Shown: positions 1 to 9,635, counted from the first letter of the stretch. The stretch is DNA of 64,000 nt from Synechococcus sp. MEDNS5 (GCF_014279875.1 NZ_CP047952.1:806001-870000), one strand, 5' to 3'. Notes: generated by a model from the sequence alone, not told the origin. A program made the numbers and translations.

Positions 1-538
1 TGGTGGCATGCACTGTGGTCATCAGACCACTGACGATTTCGAAGTTGTCGTGCACCACCTTGGCCAGAGGAGCCAGGCAGTTGGTGGTGCAGCTGGCGTT
101 GGACACGATTGCTTGGCCGGCGTAGTTGGTGTGATTCACACCCATCACGAACATCGGGGTGTCGTCCTTGGATGGAGCACTCATCACCACACGATGGGCG
201 CCGGCCTCGAGATGGGCTTTCGCAAGCTCGCTGGTGAGGAAGAATCCTGTGCTCTCGAGCACGTAATCTGCGCCGACCTCGTTCCAGCGCAGATGGCTGG
301 GATCCCGTTCAGCGGTGATCCGGATGGATTGGCCATTCACAACAAGCGCCCCGTTCTCCACGCGGATGTCGCCCTGAAACTGGCGATGGGTGGAGTCGTA
401 GCGCAGCAGGTAGGCCAGGTAATCGACCTCGATCAGATCATTGATTCCCACAACCTTCACATCCGGGCAGGTCATGGCCTGACGAAAGGCGAGCCGGCCA
501 ATGCGGCCAAATCCATTGATGCCGATGCGGATGGCCAT
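1..538 (-). CDS. gap1: Glyceraldehyde-3-phosphate dehydrogenase, GapA/Gap1 type (partial, C-terminus off the left edge)
   Basis: About 179 N-terminal residues of a protein that is normally near 335. The Rossmann motif INGFGRIGR is at residues 7-15, and the catalytic motif SNASCTTNC has its nucleophile at Cys150. The paired catalytic His lies in TTVHATT near the cut end. The sequence follows the E. coli GapA pattern (INDL with Asp34, [14 protein letters not shown]). In this family such an acidic residue after the second strand favours NAD over NADP, so a catabolic Gap1 role is more likely than the Calvin-cycle Gap2 role. Cofactor preference is inferred. It lies 72 bases downstream of the phosphoesterase gene on the same strand. 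Confidence 0.93.
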   Translation of the reverse strand, partial: MAIRIGINGFGRIGRLAFRQAMTCPDVKVVGINDLIEVDYLAYLLRYDSTHRQFQGDIRVENGALVVNGQSIRITAERDPSHLRWNEVGADYVLESTGFFLTSELAKAHLEAGAHRVVMSAPSKDDTPMFVMGVNHTNYAGQAIVSNASCTTNCLAPLAKVVHDNFEIVSGLMTTVHAT

Positions 539-610
539 GGAGCGATGGAAAGCAGATCCTCTCCGGCTTATAGAACGATCAGGAGGGCCTGGGCATGGCC
601 CTTGCGGGGA

Positions 611-1681
611 TCAGAACAGGCGACGCGTCCATTGCGAGCTGCGCCGCCGCGCTTCTGCGAAACCGGGCACCAAAATTCTCTCGGGAAGCATCGCGGTCTG
701 CATCGGAGTGAGGTCGTTGAGGTTCAGGGTCGTTTCCTTGGTGGTTTGATCGGTCTCCGACCAATCGATCAACGTCAGGGATGGAGGTGAGATGCGGTCG
801 CTTCCGATCAATCGCCTGGGTCCACTGCCCATCGCACCGAGGCTCAGCAGTCGTAGGCCCAGTGCCTCGGCGGGATACCAGGCATGGTGATGACCTGAGA
901 TCAGAAGATCCACCTGGGCCTGGCGCAGTTCGTCAGCCAGTGATGCGGCGTCGTGAATGCATTCGCCAGCGCGTGCCCGGCCCTGGCTGAAGGCCGTCAA
1001 GGGGAGGTGGCCCACAACAAGGCAAAGGTCATTTTTCTGACGCTGTGATGACTTCAACGTGCGGGAGAGCCATTGCCGCTGAGCTCTGCTCACGCTTGCG
1101 GATGAGGCATCCATCACCACGATGAACAGTCCGGGGCGTCGCCAGGCGTACTGGAACGGAACGTTCTTCGCTTCCGTCAGCCCCGGTGTCAGCGCGTCCC
1201 GATGTCTGTTCCAGAACCGTGAGGCCTGCTGCCGCTCCCGTGCATAGATCCAGCGGCCCTGAGATCGCTGGCTTGAGGCGTCGTGATTCCCCATCGCCGG
1301 CAGAAGTGGTATGCCGGCTGCCTGCAGTGGCCCTCGCACGGAGGTCTCAAAGCCCTCCCACATCGCTGCAAGCTGGCGGTCAGTGAGCGACGTCTTCTGG
1401 CCCGCGACCATATCGCCGGCGCAAATCACGAGATCGGGCTTCTGCTGCAACAGAAGATTCACGCCCCGTGCAACGGTCGCGCCGTAGCTGGTGCTGCCGT
1501 ACGACCTGTTCAGATCACTGATCAGCCCAATCCTTAGAGGCTCGGCCTGGGTTTGGGACCTGTTCTGTTCTGAATCCAGTGGTTGCGACGCCGCGTGCCT
1601 CAGCAGAATCTCCAGGGCCGTGCCCGACACGGTGGCGCCGGCCATGAGACGCAGAACTTGTCGCCGTCCGGGCTGTTTCAT
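611..1681 (-). CDS. Calcineurin-like metallophosphoesterase, probably exported
   Basis: 356 residues. The N-terminus carries RRQVLRLM and then a weakly hydrophobic stretch, which suggests a Tat or Sec signal. Family metal-binding blocks appear in order: ISDLN, CAGDMV, MGNHD, GHLPL and SGHHHAW. The first block normally reads D-x-H; here Asn replaces His, which may change metal binding. It probably hydrolyses phosphomonoesters or diesters outside the cytoplasm; the substrate is unknown. It is divergent from psbA across about 150 bases and precedes gap1 on the same strand. Confidence 0.85.
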   Translation of the reverse strand: MKQPGRRQVLRLMAGATVSGTALEILLRHAASQPLDSEQNRSQTQAEPLRIGLISDLNRSYGSTSYGATVARGVNLLLQQKPDLVICAGDMVAGQKTSLTDRQLAAMWEGFETSVRGPLQAAGIPLLPAMGNHDASSQRSQGRWIYARERQQASRFWNRHRDALTPGLTEAKNVPFQYAWRRPGLFIVVMDASSASVSRAQRQWLSRTLKSSQRQKNDLCLVVGHLPLTAFSQGRARAGECIHDAASLADELRQAQVDLLISGHHHAWYPAEALGLRLLSLGAMGSGPRRLIGSDRISPPSLTLIDWSETDQTTKETTLNLNDLTPMQTAMLPERILVPGFAEARRRSSQWTRRLF

Positions 1682-1737
1682 CAGCTGAGGTTATGCATGC
1701 GATGAGGGATGGTCACGCCCCGGTTTCGTGAACTTCG

Positions 1738-1765
1738 TTGTCGATGCGCAAAATTCCTTTACATT
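1738..1765 (+). promoter_or_regulatory. Possible psbA promoter (-35 TTGTCG, -10 TACATT)
   Basis: TTGTCG at 1738-1743 and TACATT at 1760-1765 are separated by 16 bases; each matches four of six sigma-70 consensus positions. This would give a 5' UTR of roughly 60 nucleotides. No clear Shine-Dalgarno sequence precedes the psbA start codon. The choice is by eye and other hexamers are possible. Confidence 0.3.
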
Positions 1766-1834
1766 GGTTATGCCGGTATTCCGGCTTTCTTTACCGCCGA
1801 AGGGTTTTCCCTGACGCTTTTTTCTCCCGTACTC

Positions 1835-2914
1835 ATGACCACCACCATTCAGCAGCGCTCCGGCGCCAATGGCTGGCAGTCCTTCTGCGAGTGGGTCACC
1901 TCCACCAACAACCGCCTGTATGTGGGCTGGTTCGGTGTGCTGATGATCCCCACCCTGCTGGCTGCCACCACCTGCTTCATCGTTGCTTTCATCGCAGCGC
2001 CCCCCGTCGACATCGACGGCATCCGTGAGCCCGTCGCCGGCTCCCTGATCTATGGCAACAACATCATCTCCGGTGCTGTTGTGCCTTCCTCGAACGCCAT
2101 CGGCCTTCACTTCTATCCCATCTGGGAAGCTGCCTCCCTCGACGAGTGGCTGTACAACGGCGGTCCTTACCAGCTGGTTGTCTTCCACTTCCTGATCGGC
2201 ATCTTCTGCTACATGGGCCGCGAGTGGGAACTTTCCTACCGCCTCGGCATGCGCCCCTGGATCTGCGTTGCTTACAGCGCACCTGTGGCTGCTGCCTCCG
2301 CCGTGTTCCTGGTGTACCCCTTCGGTCAGGGTTCCTTCTCTGACGGCATGCCCCTGGGCATCTCCGGCACCTTCAACTTCATGCTGGTGTTCCAGGCAGA
2401 GCACAACATCCTGATGCACCCCTTCCACATGATGGGCGTCGCAGGTGTGTTCGGTGGCTCCCTGTTCTCCGCCATGCACGGCTCCCTGGTGACCTCCTCC
2501 CTGGTGCGTGAAACCACCGAGAGCGAGTCCCAGAACTACGGCTACAAGTTTGGTCAAGAGGAAGAGACCTACAACATCGTGGCTGCCCACGGTTACTTCG
2601 GTCGCCTGATCTTCCAATACGCCTCCTTCAACAACAGCCGCAGCCTTCACTTCTTCCTGGCTGCCTGGCCTGTGGTCGGCATCTGGTTCACTGCCCTGGG
2701 CGTCAGCACCATGGCTTTCAACCTGAACGGTTTCAACTTCAACCAGTCCATCCTTGATGGTCAGGGCCGCGTCCTGAACACCTGGGCTGATGTGCTGAAC
2801 CGCGCCAACCTCGGCATGGAAGTGATGCACGAGCGCAACGCTCACAACTTCCCCCTCGACCTGGCAGCTGCTGAGTCCACTCCTGTGGCTCTGCAAGCAC
2901 CCGCCATCGGCTGA
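1835..2914 (+). CDS. psbA: Photosystem II D1 protein, form D1:2 (Glu130)
   Basis: 359 residues, the normal D1 length. It is the reaction-centre core subunit carrying pheophytin, QB and Mn-cluster ligands. All key residues are in place: Tyr161, Asp170, Glu189, His190, His198, His215, Ser264, His272, His332, Glu333, His337, Asp342 and Ala344, followed by a 15-residue C-terminal extension for CtpA processing. Residue 130 is Glu (GREWELS), the mark of the high-light isoform; the low-light form has Gln. The ATG at 1835 gives the standard MTTTIQQ start, although the frame is open further upstream. A strong terminator follows. Confidence 0.99.
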   Translation: MTTTIQQRSGANGWQSFCEWVTSTNNRLYVGWFGVLMIPTLLAATTCFIVAFIAAPPVDIDGIREPVAGSLIYGNNIISGAVVPSSNAIGLHFYPIWEAASLDEWLYNGGPYQLVVFHFLIGIFCYMGREWELSYRLGMRPWICVAYSAPVAAASAVFLVYPFGQGSFSDGMPLGISGTFNFMLVFQAEHNILMHPFHMMGVAGVFGGSLFSAMHGSLVTSSLVRETTESESQNYGYKFGQEEETYNIVAAHGYFGRLIFQYASFNNSRSLHFFLAAWPVVGIWFTALGVSTMAFNLNGFNFNQSILDGQGRVLNTWADVLNRANLGMEVMHERNAHNFPLDLAAAESTPVALQAPAIG

Positions 2915-2956
2915 GGCTGAAGTCTCTACCAAAAGATTCAGCGTCAGTTGAATCGG

Positions 2957-2986
2957 AAAGCCCTCACCTCAAAGTGGGGGCTTTTT
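2957..2986 (+). terminator. Rho-independent terminator of psbA
   Basis: An 11-bp stem (2957-2967 with 2974-2984, one G-T pair) with a 6-base loop, ending in a T-run. It begins about 40 bases after the psbA stop. Confidence 0.9.
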
Positions 2987-3024
2987 GTTGCGCTGGTTCA
3001 GGCTGAATGCTCTGGTGATTGCTG

Positions 3025-3516
3025 ATGATGAGACCTGCCCCTCCTCCCGTTGAGCCAACCTGCGCAATCTGTGCGCTGCATCAGAACTCACCTCAGCTCG
3101 AACCCATGGAGATCTGGAGAAGTGAGCATTGGTTGCTGCGTCACCACCCACATCCCAGTCCTCTCGCAGGTTGGTGTTTGCTCGATGCCCGTCGCCACTG
3201 CGGAGGACCGCTTGATTTCAGTGCTGCGGAAGCGGAGGAATGGGGCCTCATGGTGCAACGGGCCTCGCTCCTGGTGAAGCAGACCAGCTGTTGCGAGCGC
3301 GTGTATGCCATTGCCTTCGGGGAGGGAGCGCGCCACCTCCATCTGCATCTCATCCCTCGTTGCAGTGGCATCCCCGAGACGGAAGCGTGGGCCGTTGCAG
3401 ACCTCTACCGCGATGTGCAGGGCAAGCGCCTCTCAGCGGCAGCTGAATCCGAGGTCGATGCCTGGATTCAGACGGCACGCCATTGGGCCCCCAGCCTGAT
3501 GGCCTCAGCTGTGTAG
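3025..3516 (+). CDS. HIT (histidine triad) family protein
   Basis: About 163 residues. The triad HLHLHLIPR is in the second half, and the N-terminal CAIC pair is common in this nucleotide hydrolase/transferase superfamily. It probably cleaves a nucleotide-linked phosphate bond; the exact substrate cannot be read. Start: ATG at 3025 or 3028; a TTG six bases earlier is also in frame. Its last 12 bases overlap the end of the convergent katG gene. Confidence 0.85.
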   Translation: MMRPAPPPVEPTCAICALHQNSPQLEPMEIWRSEHWLLRHHPHPSPLAGWCLLDARRHCGGPLDFSAAEAEEWGLMVQRASLLVKQTSCCERVYAIAFGEGARHLHLHLIPRCSGIPETEAWAVADLYRDVQGKRLSAAAESEVDAWIQTARHWAPSLMASAV

Positions 3517-5700
3517 GTCGAATCGGTCGAGCTCCATCACCTTCACCCAGGCTTTCACGAAGTCGGCCACAAAGCGGCTGCCGCCGTCGTTCTGGGCGTA
3601 CACCTCAGCGATGGCGCGAAGCTGGCTGTTGGATCCAAACACCAGATCGGCACGGCTGGCGCTCCAGCGCTCGGCACCAGTTGCTTTGTCGCGACCGATG
3701 TAGGCATCCTGCGCCTCGCTGGTTGGCGTCCAGTGGGTCGTCATGTCCAGCAGGTTCACGCAGAAGTCGTTGCTGAGCACGCCGATGTTTTGAGTGAACG
3801 CGCCTTGACGGTTGCCGGCAGTGTTGGCTCCCATCACACGCAGACCCGCAAGCAGCACGGTCATTTCAGGGGCGCTGAGCGTGAGCAGCTGGGCTTTGTC
3901 AATGAGCAACTCCTCGGCTCGAAGGGGAAGGCCGCTGCGCTGCCAGTTGCGGAACCCGTCTGCCAAGGGCTTGAGAACATTGAACGACGCCGTGTCGGTT
4001 TGTTCCGGGCCCGCATCGCTGCGGCCGGGCCGGAAGGGCACCATCACGGTGTGTCCGCCATCGGCGGCTGCCTTCTCCACTGCTGCACACCCGCCCAGCA
4101 CGATCAGATCAGCGATCGACACCGCTTTGCCACCGGAGGAGCTGCTGTTGAACTGGGCCTGAATTGTTTCCAAGGCCGCAAGAACACCATTGAGTTGTTG
4201 GGGGTCGTTCACCTCCCACGTGCGTTGGGGCAGGAGCCGGATGCGTCCGCCATTGGCGCCGCCTCGGCGATCGGAGCCACGGAACGTGGATGCTGAGCCC
4301 CAGGCCGCTGCCACGAGGGCGGACACGCTCTGGCCACTGGCCAGGATTTGCTGCTTGAGGTTGCTGACGTCAGCGTCGTCGATCAGGGGATGGGTGACGG
4401 GCGGAACAGGGTCCTGCCAGATCTGCACCTCCTCGGGAACGTCTGGACCGAGGTAGAGCGCGCGGGGCCCTAAATCGCGATGGGTGAGTTTGAACCAGGC
4501 CCGGGCAAAAGCATCCGCGAAGGCTTCCTGGTCGAGATGGAAGCGCCGGGCCACCGGTTCCATGATGGCGTCGTGCCTCATGGATAGATCAGCGGTGGTC
4601 ATGATCGGCGCTGATGACTTCCCGGCCACATGGGCATCGGGAATCATGTGCTCGGGCTTCACATCCTTGGCCGTCCACTGCCAGGCGCCTGCTGGACTTT
4701 TGGTGAGCTCCCACTCGTAGGTAAACATCATCTGGAAGTAGCCCTGATCCCAGCGAGTGGGGTTCGGTTTCCAGGCGCCTTCGATGCCACTGGTGATGGT
4801 GTGCTCGCCTTTGCCCGATTCGTAGGTGTTTCGCCATCCAAGGCCCTGCTCATGGAGAGCAGCACCTTCCGGTTCGGCTTCAAGGTTGCTGTCCGGAGCG
4901 GCTCCGTGGCACTTGCCGAAGGTGTGCCCCCCGGCCACAAGAGCCACGGTTTCTTCCACGGTCATGCCCATGCGCGCAAAGGTCTCACGCACGTCGCGTC
5001 CTGATGCCACGGGATCCGGTTCACCATGTGGACCTTCGGGATTCACGTAGATGAGCCCCATCTCCACAGCGGCCAGAGGCTGGTCAAGCTCACCTTTGTC
5101 GTTGCGGCGCTCATCCTTGAGCCAGCCGGTTTCCTTTCCCCAGAACACATCCTCTTCCGGCTGCCAGATATCCACCCGGCCGCCGGCGAAGCCGAAGGTG
5201 CGGAAGCCCATGGATTCCAGGGCCACATTGCCCGAAAGGATGATCAGATCAGCCCAGGAGATGGCATTGCCGTACTTGCGCTTGATCGGCCACAGCAGCC
5301 GCCGGGCTTTGTCGAGGTTGGTGTTGTCAGGCCAGCTGTTGAGGGGGGCAAAGCGTTGATTGCCGTGGCCGGCACCGCCACGACCATCGCCCGTGCGATA
5401 GGTGCCGGCGCTGTGCCAGGCCAGACGGATGAACAGTGCTCCGTAGTGGCCCCAGTCGGCGGGCCACCAGTCTTGAGAATCGGTCATCAGAGCCTGAAGG
5501 TCTGCCTTCAGGGCGCTGTAATCCAGTGCGGCGAATGCCGACGGGTAATCGAATTCGTCACCGAGGGGATTGGAGGCCGGGTGATGCTGGTGCAGGACCC
5601 CGAGGTTGATCTGATTGGGCCACCAATCGCCGTTGCTTGTGTTGCCGGCTGGTGTGACCGCACCGGTGTGGCCACTGAAGGGGCATTTCAGATCAGACAT
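3505..5700 (-). CDS. katG: Catalase-peroxidase KatG
   Basis: 731 residues, full length for KatG. It decomposes H2O2 as a catalase with added peroxidase activity, using haem. The distal site [11 protein letters not shown] gives Arg92, Trp95 and His96. The Tyr and Met of the Met-Tyr-Trp cross-link fit [16 protein letters not shown] and the later MMFTYEWEL block. The proximal His is in [10 protein letters not shown]. The second, degenerate peroxidase domain is also present. The start MSDLKCPF is typical. It lies near psbA and an hli gene, which fits photo-oxidative stress. Confidence 0.98.
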   Translation of the reverse strand: MSDLKCPFSGHTGAVTPAGNTSNGDWWPNQINLGVLHQHHPASNPLGDEFDYPSAFAALDYSALKADLQALMTDSQDWWPADWGHYGALFIRLAWHSAGTYRTGDGRGGAGHGNQRFAPLNSWPDNTNLDKARRLLWPIKRKYGNAISWADLIILSGNVALESMGFRTFGFAGGRVDIWQPEEDVFWGKETGWLKDERRNDKGELDQPLAAVEMGLIYVNPEGPHGEPDPVASGRDVRETFARMGMTVEETVALVAGGHTFGKCHGAAPDSNLEAEPEGAALHEQGLGWRNTYESGKGEHTITSGIEGAWKPNPTRWDQGYFQMMFTYEWELTKSPAGAWQWTAKDVKPEHMIPDAHVAGKSSAPIMTTADLSMRHDAIMEPVARRFHLDQEAFADAFARAWFKLTHRDLGPRALYLGPDVPEEVQIWQDPVPPVTHPLIDDADVSNLKQQILASGQSVSALVAAAWGSASTFRGSDRRGGANGGRIRLLPQRTWEVNDPQQLNGVLAALETIQAQFNSSSSGGKAVSIADLIVLGGCAAVEKAAADGGHTVMVPFRPGRSDAGPEQTDTASFNVLKPLADGFRNWQRSGLPLRAEELLIDKAQLLTLSAPEMTVLLAGLRVMGANTAGNRQGAFTQNIGVLSNDFCVNLLDMTTHWTPTSEAQDAYIGRDKATGAERWSASRADLVFGSNSQLRAIAEVYAQNDGGSRFVADFVKAWVKVMELDRFDLHS

Positions 5701-5807
5701 TCGAGGCGAACAACAGGCTCTTTCTGGACCTTATTCATTGGATCCGATCGCCGCCAGCGATCCTGAGCACATTGGAAGGGACTGAAGCGGCTGCAGGGCA
5801 GCTGAAC

Positions 5808-6338
5808 TCAGGAGCTGCTTAATTGCATTCCCAGAAAATCACGCTTGCCGATGTTGACGCCGTTATGCCGAAGGATGGCGTAGGCCGTCGTGGTGTGGAA
5901 ATACACGTTGGGCAGGAGGAAGTCGGTGAGGAACTCGAGGGCGTTGAAGGTGAGTTTGCCGCCACCGAAGCTCTTGGGGATCGGCATGGTCACGGTGGTT
6001 TGTTCTTTGCCGATGAACGCTTCTGCAGGGAATGCCTCCAGTTGGGAGAGGGTGGTGTCGATGCGGGCGATCAGCCCCTCAAAACTGGGGGCATTGTCGG
6101 GAAGGGATGACGGCTCCTCGCCAATGAGCCGTGCTGCTCCTCGCCGGGCGATGTCGGTGGCAGCCTGCACCTGTTGCTGAAGGTCGAACATGTCGGGATA
6201 CAGCCGGCTAGCGAGCAATACAGATTCATCGATTCCCCTTGCTTCAAGATCCTTGGCTGCCAGGCGCAGGATCATCTGAAGATTGGTGAGGACTCGTCTG
6301 AGCTGCCGGATGGCCAGGGTGTGCAGATCGGTGCTCAT
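5808..6338 (-). CDS. DUF1993 domain protein
   Basis: 176 residues from the ATG giving MSTDLHTLA. The pattern LRRVLTNLQ, FDLQQQV, a middle GLIARIDTTLSQLE and FLLPNVYFHTTTAYAILRHNG is characteristic of DUF1993, an all-helical family distantly like DinB. Function unknown. An in-frame ATG at 6371 would overlap the upstream kinase stop; I prefer the shorter start because it matches the usual family N-terminus. Probably co-transcribed with the PfkB-type gene. Confidence 0.85.
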   Translation of the reverse strand: MSTDLHTLAIRQLRRVLTNLQMILRLAAKDLEARGIDESVLLASRLYPDMFDLQQQVQAATDIARRGAARLIGEEPSSLPDNAPSFEGLIARIDTTLSQLEAFPAEAFIGKEQTTVTMPIPKSFGGGKLTFNALEFLTDFLLPNVYFHTTTAYAILRHNGVNIGKRDFLGMQLSSS

Positions 6339-6363
6339 GCCCGGTGCTGAGGGAATCCCACTC

Positions 6364-7212
6364 CTAGCCATAGGGACCGAAACGCGTGGCGCAGGCAGCA
6401 CCACAGCGCGCACCGAGTCGCACCGCATCAGCAACCTCCCATCCCGCGGCCAGGCCAGCAGTTACCCCTGCAGCAAAACTGTCGCCGCAGCCATAGGACT
6501 CGACCATGGGGCCAGGAAGAGGTTCCGGTGCGTAGCGACCTCCAGGAATCAGGAGGCCACCATCGGCACCTTCCGTGGCGATTCGCAGCATGGGGGCGGG
6601 ATCAGGGCTCCCCTCGGGCAGCTGTTCGCTGGGATCAAGGCCACTGCCGATCAAGGCATCCAGTGGAACCGATGCCTCCTGAAGCACCGGCAGACGCAGT
6701 CTTGGCGTGGCTGTCAGCACCCTGGCTTGTCGGGCAAGGCGCAGGCCAGCGGCATCGGTCGCTGATACGAACACGCCATCGCAGTCCGCGAGTCGTTCCC
6801 AGCCGAGGGCATCCTGCGCGCAGGGGGTGAGTCGATCACCGATCACGGTGATCGCCCGGTCGCCGCCTGGATCCATCAGGCTGATGCCACGCCGGCTCGG
6901 GATGTCGCGCCAGGCGATCACAGGCTCTACCCCCAGCTCCCTGAGGCGTTGTTCACTGCGTTGACCGATGGCATCGGAGCCGAGAGCGGTAAAAAACAGC
7001 ACCCGGCGCCCAGTGAGACGCGCCAGCTGAACAGCAACAACGGCTCCCGCGCCGGCCGGTTCCTCGAGGGATCGGCAGGCACGGCTGATGCGGCCTGGCT
7101 GGGGCAGGCAATCCACCTCCAGAAAGGTGACCCATTCCTGATGACCGATCACAGCCAGGTTCAGCGCGGAGAGGTTCAACGCGGAGAGGTCTGGCAGGTC
7201 GCTCAAAGCCAC
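6364..7212 (-). CDS. PfkB-family carbohydrate kinase
   Basis: About 282 residues. The PfkB fold is shown by the early GAGAVVAVQLARLTG block, FFTALGSDAIG, and the C-terminal signature YGCGDSFAAGVTAGLA, where Asp is the catalytic base. It phosphorylates a sugar or nucleoside; the substrate is unclear. The GTG at 7212 avoids overlap with the upstream gene; ATGs at 7248 and 7263 would overlap it by 32-47 bases. The N-terminus contains a duplicated LSALN from a 15-bp tandem repeat. Confidence 0.87.
   Translation of the reverse strand: MALSDLPDLSALNLSALNLAVIGHQEWVTFLEVDCLPQPGRISRACRSLEEPAGAGAVVAVQLARLTGRRVLFFTALGSDAIGQRSEQRLRELGVEPVIAWRDIPSRRGISLMDPGGDRAITVIGDRLTPCAQDALGWERLADCDGVFVSATDAAGLRLARQARVLTATPRLRLPVLQEASVPLDALIGSGLDPSEQLPEGSPDPAPMLRIATEGADGGLLIPGGRYAPEPLPGPMVESYGCGDSFAAGVTAGLAAGWEVADAVRLGARCGAACATRFGPYG
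7158..7187. repeat. 15-bp tandem duplication, two copies
   Basis: Two adjacent 15-base units differing at one base (7158-7172 and 7173-7187). They lie in frame near the 5' end of the PfkB gene, so they duplicate five residues without breaking the frame. Confidence 0.85.
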
Positions 7213-7216
7213 AGAA

Positions 7217-7792
7217 TTAAGGGGTGGGCAGGAGGGATTGGGCCGCATCACGCAAGCGCACATTGATCTTGCCGCCCACGGAGTTCACTTTCACTCCGCC
7301 GATGATGTTGAGCGTCTCCCCGTCAGGGGTGCTCACCTGCAGTGTTTCGCCATCCACCGCCCGAATCGAGACGGGATTGGAGACCTCTGAGACGACAATG
7401 GGGCTGTCGACGTTCACATCACTGTTGACCTCCAGCGGCGTGCTGGTGTCTACCTGAATCGGCCGGCTTAACGCGACTCCCTCCGGCACTTTGACGCTGC
7501 CGCTCACTGGAAGAGCCTTGATGGCTTCAACGGAGAGCGCTCCTTCACTTTTGACGCGGACTGGGACTTTGAACTGTTCCACGCTCACCCCACCGACGAG
7601 CTTCACCGGCAGGGGCTGACTGAGGGGCAGACCAATGGGGATGGGCTTTTTCAGAATCTGGACGGCAGCGATGGCCACGGCCCAGGCCGCCAGGACGACG
7701 GCCAGGGGCCAGCGACTGGCCATCAGCAGGTCGAACCAGCGGGGATCGTTCGCTTGCGTTCCCGTGTCGCCGCGCTCGGTCATGGCTGCCAT
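7217..7792 (-). CDS. Single-pass membrane protein of unknown function
   Basis: 191 residues. One transmembrane segment is visible at about residues 28-46 (WPLAVVLAAWAVAIAAVQI). The long tail is rich in valine and beta-strand patterns (VKVPEGVALSRPIQVDTSTP, INVRLRD), suggesting an extracytoplasmic beta-rich domain. I do not recognise the family. It ends just before the start chosen for the PfkB gene, so the two may share a transcript. Confidence 0.75.
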   Translation of the reverse strand: MAAMTERGDTGTQANDPRWFDLLMASRWPLAVVLAAWAVAIAAVQILKKPIPIGLPLSQPLPVKLVGGVSVEQFKVPVRVKSEGALSVEAIKALPVSGSVKVPEGVALSRPIQVDTSTPLEVNSDVNVDSPIVVSEVSNPVSIRAVDGETLQVSTPDGETLNIIGGVKVNSVGGKINVRLRDAAQSLLPTP

Positions 7793-7862
7793 CTAACGAA
7801 ATCAACCTGGTTGTACCGGGTTCTGGGAGCGCCAGCATGACTTTGACCGCCTGCTCAGGCGA

Positions 7863-8132
7863 TCAGAGTTCGTATTCTTCCTCGAATTGGGTCAGCAACC
7901 CCTTGTAGAGGGCAAGGGTTCCCTCGCTTTCTTCTGTGACACCCTCGGTTTCATAGAGCTGGGCCAGATGGGCGCTGGCCACGTGCACGCGGGAAAACGC
8001 TTCCGCGTACTCGTTCTGGATGTCTTCTTCCCGGATATCTCGAATCATCGCGGAGATGAACTCCACTTTTTTCTGGGCGGCTTTGATGTCAGCCTCCATC
8101 TCCTTACTGAGCTTGCGGCGCTTGCGAGGCAT
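7863..8132 (-). CDS. Small conserved hypothetical protein
   Basis: 89 residues. It starts with a basic tract (PRKRRKLSKE) and is otherwise helical and acidic, ending QFEEEYEL. No cysteine, signal or membrane segment. Codon use is like its neighbours, so I take it as a real gene. Function not recognised. Confidence 0.7.
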   Translation of the reverse strand: MPRKRRKLSKEMEADIKAAQKKVEFISAMIRDIREEDIQNEYAEAFSRVHVASAHLAQLYETEGVTEESEGTLALYKGLLTQFEEEYEL

Positions 8133-8147
8133 GCCTCTGATCTGACA

Positions 8148-8171
8148 GCCCTCAACCCTAGGGCTGAGGGC
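8148..8171. other. Intergenic hairpin downstream of hli
   Basis: A 7-bp inverted repeat, GCCCTCA with TGAGGGC, and a 10-base loop that can pair further. It sits between the hli stop and the next minus-strand gene. There is no T-run on either side, so it could be a weak terminator or an RNA stability element. Confidence 0.4.
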
Positions 8172-8186
8172 GGAAGGTGGTGTCGA

Positions 8187-8423
8187 TCAGAAGCAGAAGG
8201 GTAAGTATTGGGCGCTGCAAGCGGCATAGCCATCAACCAGAGGGCCCAGGCCGATCTGATGCAGGATCCCTTGACCGGTCAACCCTTCGGTAATCACGCC
8301 GATCACAAACCCGAGCATGGCGGCGCGGCCGTTGAAGCGCTCGACCCGTGCCAGCTGCTCTTCATGAATGGCTCGGGCTGCCGAGCCTTGGAACCAGCTG
8401 TCTTGTGCGGAATTGCGTTCCAT
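8187..8423 (-). CDS. High-light-inducible protein (Hli/Scp)
   Basis: 78 residues with one chlorophyll-binding helix. The motif ERFNGRAAMLGF carries the Glu-x-x-Asn-x-Arg ligands of the Lhc superfamily. These thylakoid proteins bind chlorophyll and carotenoid and protect photosystem II under light stress. The ATG at 8423 has GAGAG about 7 bases upstream. The C-terminal tail after the helix (GYAACSAQYLPFCF) is Cys-containing and longer than in the shortest Hli proteins. Confidence 0.93.
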   Translation of the reverse strand: MERNSAQDSWFQGSAARAIHEEQLARVERFNGRAAMLGFVIGVITEGLTGQGILHQIGLGPLVDGYAACSAQYLPFCF

Positions 8424-8480
8424 GATCTGCTCTCGATGTAATACAACAAATCGTAACAGTGGTTTGACGATTGGCCTCAA

Positions 8481-9134
8481 TTAGGGCTTTTTCCACTCCA
8501 CTGGCTTTTTGCGCCTGGGGTAAAGCTCACGGCAGAGCGGGCACACCGTGCCGTCGCAGCCTCGAGCGGTGCAATGGTCCCGCCCGTAAAAAATGATCTG
8601 CAGATGCAGCTTGTTCCAGGAGTCTCTGGGAAACAAGCTCTTGAGATCCTTTTCGGTTGTCGCCACCGACTCTCCGCTGCTTAGCCCCCAGCGCTGGGCC
8701 AGGCGGTGGATGTGGGTGTCGACTGGGAATGCCGGCACGCCGAATGCCTGAGCCATCACCACGCTGGCGGTTTTGTGACCCACGCCCGGCAGCGCTTCAA
8801 GCTCCTCGAAGCTGGTCGGAACTTGGCCTGCGTGCACATTCACAAGGATGTGGGCCAGCTTGTGAACGTTCCTTGACTTGGTTTTGGCCAGGCCAAGCTG
8901 GCGGATATGGGAAAGGATCTCTTTTTCATCAAGGGCTGCCATCGCCTCTGGGGTGGGGCCTGCGGCAAAGAGTGCCGGTGTGACCTCGTTGACCTTCTTA
9001 TCGGTGCACTGGGCGCTGAGCAGGACCGCGATCAGCAGGGTGAAGGGATCGCTGTGATCGAGGGGGATCGGAGGTTCGGGATAGTGCGCGTTCAATCGCT
9101 CCAGAACCACGGCCGCCCGCTCGCGCTTCTTCAT
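8481..9134 (-). CDS. nth: Endonuclease III (DNA glycosylase/AP lyase)
   Basis: 217 residues. It removes oxidised pyrimidines and cuts the abasic site. The helix-hairpin-helix LPGVGHKTASVV contains the catalytic Lys, and PVDTHIHR the catalytic Asp. Near the C-terminus four Cys lie in CTARGCDGTVCPLC. Classical Nth has C-x6-C-x2-C-x5-C for the 4Fe-4S cluster, so the spacing here is different. The ATG at 9134 (MKKRERAAVV) gives the family start. hli follows 57 bases downstream. Confidence 0.95.
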   Translation of the reverse strand: MKKRERAAVVLERLNAHYPEPPIPLDHSDPFTLLIAVLLSAQCTDKKVNEVTPALFAAGPTPEAMAALDEKEILSHIRQLGLAKTKSRNVHKLAHILVNVHAGQVPTSFEELEALPGVGHKTASVVMAQAFGVPAFPVDTHIHRLAQRWGLSSGESVATTEKDLKSLFPRDSWNKLHLQIIFYGRDHCTARGCDGTVCPLCRELYPRRKKPVEWKKP

Positions 9135-9211
9135 GACGCTGAAACGAAAGCGCCATCGTTGCAGCGCTTTCTTCCTGATGCGAGCATCAAGGAATGCTGA
9201 CGGCACAGTTG

Positions 9212-9385
9212 ATGAGCTCCCAGGAGTCCAGACCCGAATCCGACACGCTGAACGCCTATGAACGGGTGGTGCAGAAAGAAGAGGAAGCGGCGGAGAAGAG
9301 AGCGAAGGCTGGAGATGCCAAGGAGGATGATCCCAGCGATCTCTACCGACAGCACAGCCATCAGCAGTCGATGGAGGGGGGCTGA
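9212..9385 (+). CDS. Small charged hypothetical protein
   Basis: 57 residues from MSSQESRPES; an ATG at 9194 would add six. Highly charged and probably helical in the middle (QKEEEAAEKRAKAGDAKEDD). No known domain. Divergent from nth. Confidence 0.55.
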   Translation: MSSQESRPESDTLNAYERVVQKEEEAAEKRAKAGDAKEDDPSDLYRQHSHQQSMEGG

Positions 9386-9392
9386 CGCTGAA

Positions 9393-9635
9393 TCAGGACC
9401 CCGGTTGAATCGCTTTCTTCACAGACTCGACACCCTTCTGGATTGCTTCAGCTGGTGCCTTGATCATCTGCTGCTTGGTGTTTGACCAGATGTTGATGGC
9501 GTATATGATGGATCCTCCGATGATCAGCGCGGCCACCACCAAGCCGATGCCGTTGCCTCCCTGCTTGATCACCACGGGTTGTTGCTGATCCTGTTCGCTC
9601 ATGGCCGAGGTCGTTCCTGGAATGGTTGTAGCCAT
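9393..9635 (-). CDS. Small single-pass membrane protein
   Basis: 80 residues, or 69 if it starts at the second ATG (9602). A Gln-rich N-terminus precedes one transmembrane helix (GIGLVVAALIIGGSIIYAI) and an amphipathic Lys-rich tail. Function unknown. Confidence 0.65.
   Translation of the reverse strand: MATTIPGTTSAMSEQDQQQPVVIKQGGNGIGLVVAALIIGGSIIYAINIWSNTKQQMIKAPAEAIQKGVESVKKAIQPGS

Noticed and set aside
1691-2932. Long open frame antisense to psbA
   Set aside because: It lies almost wholly opposite the real psbA and is rich in His, Gly and Val without any family pattern. It is a shadow of a strongly biased coding strand.
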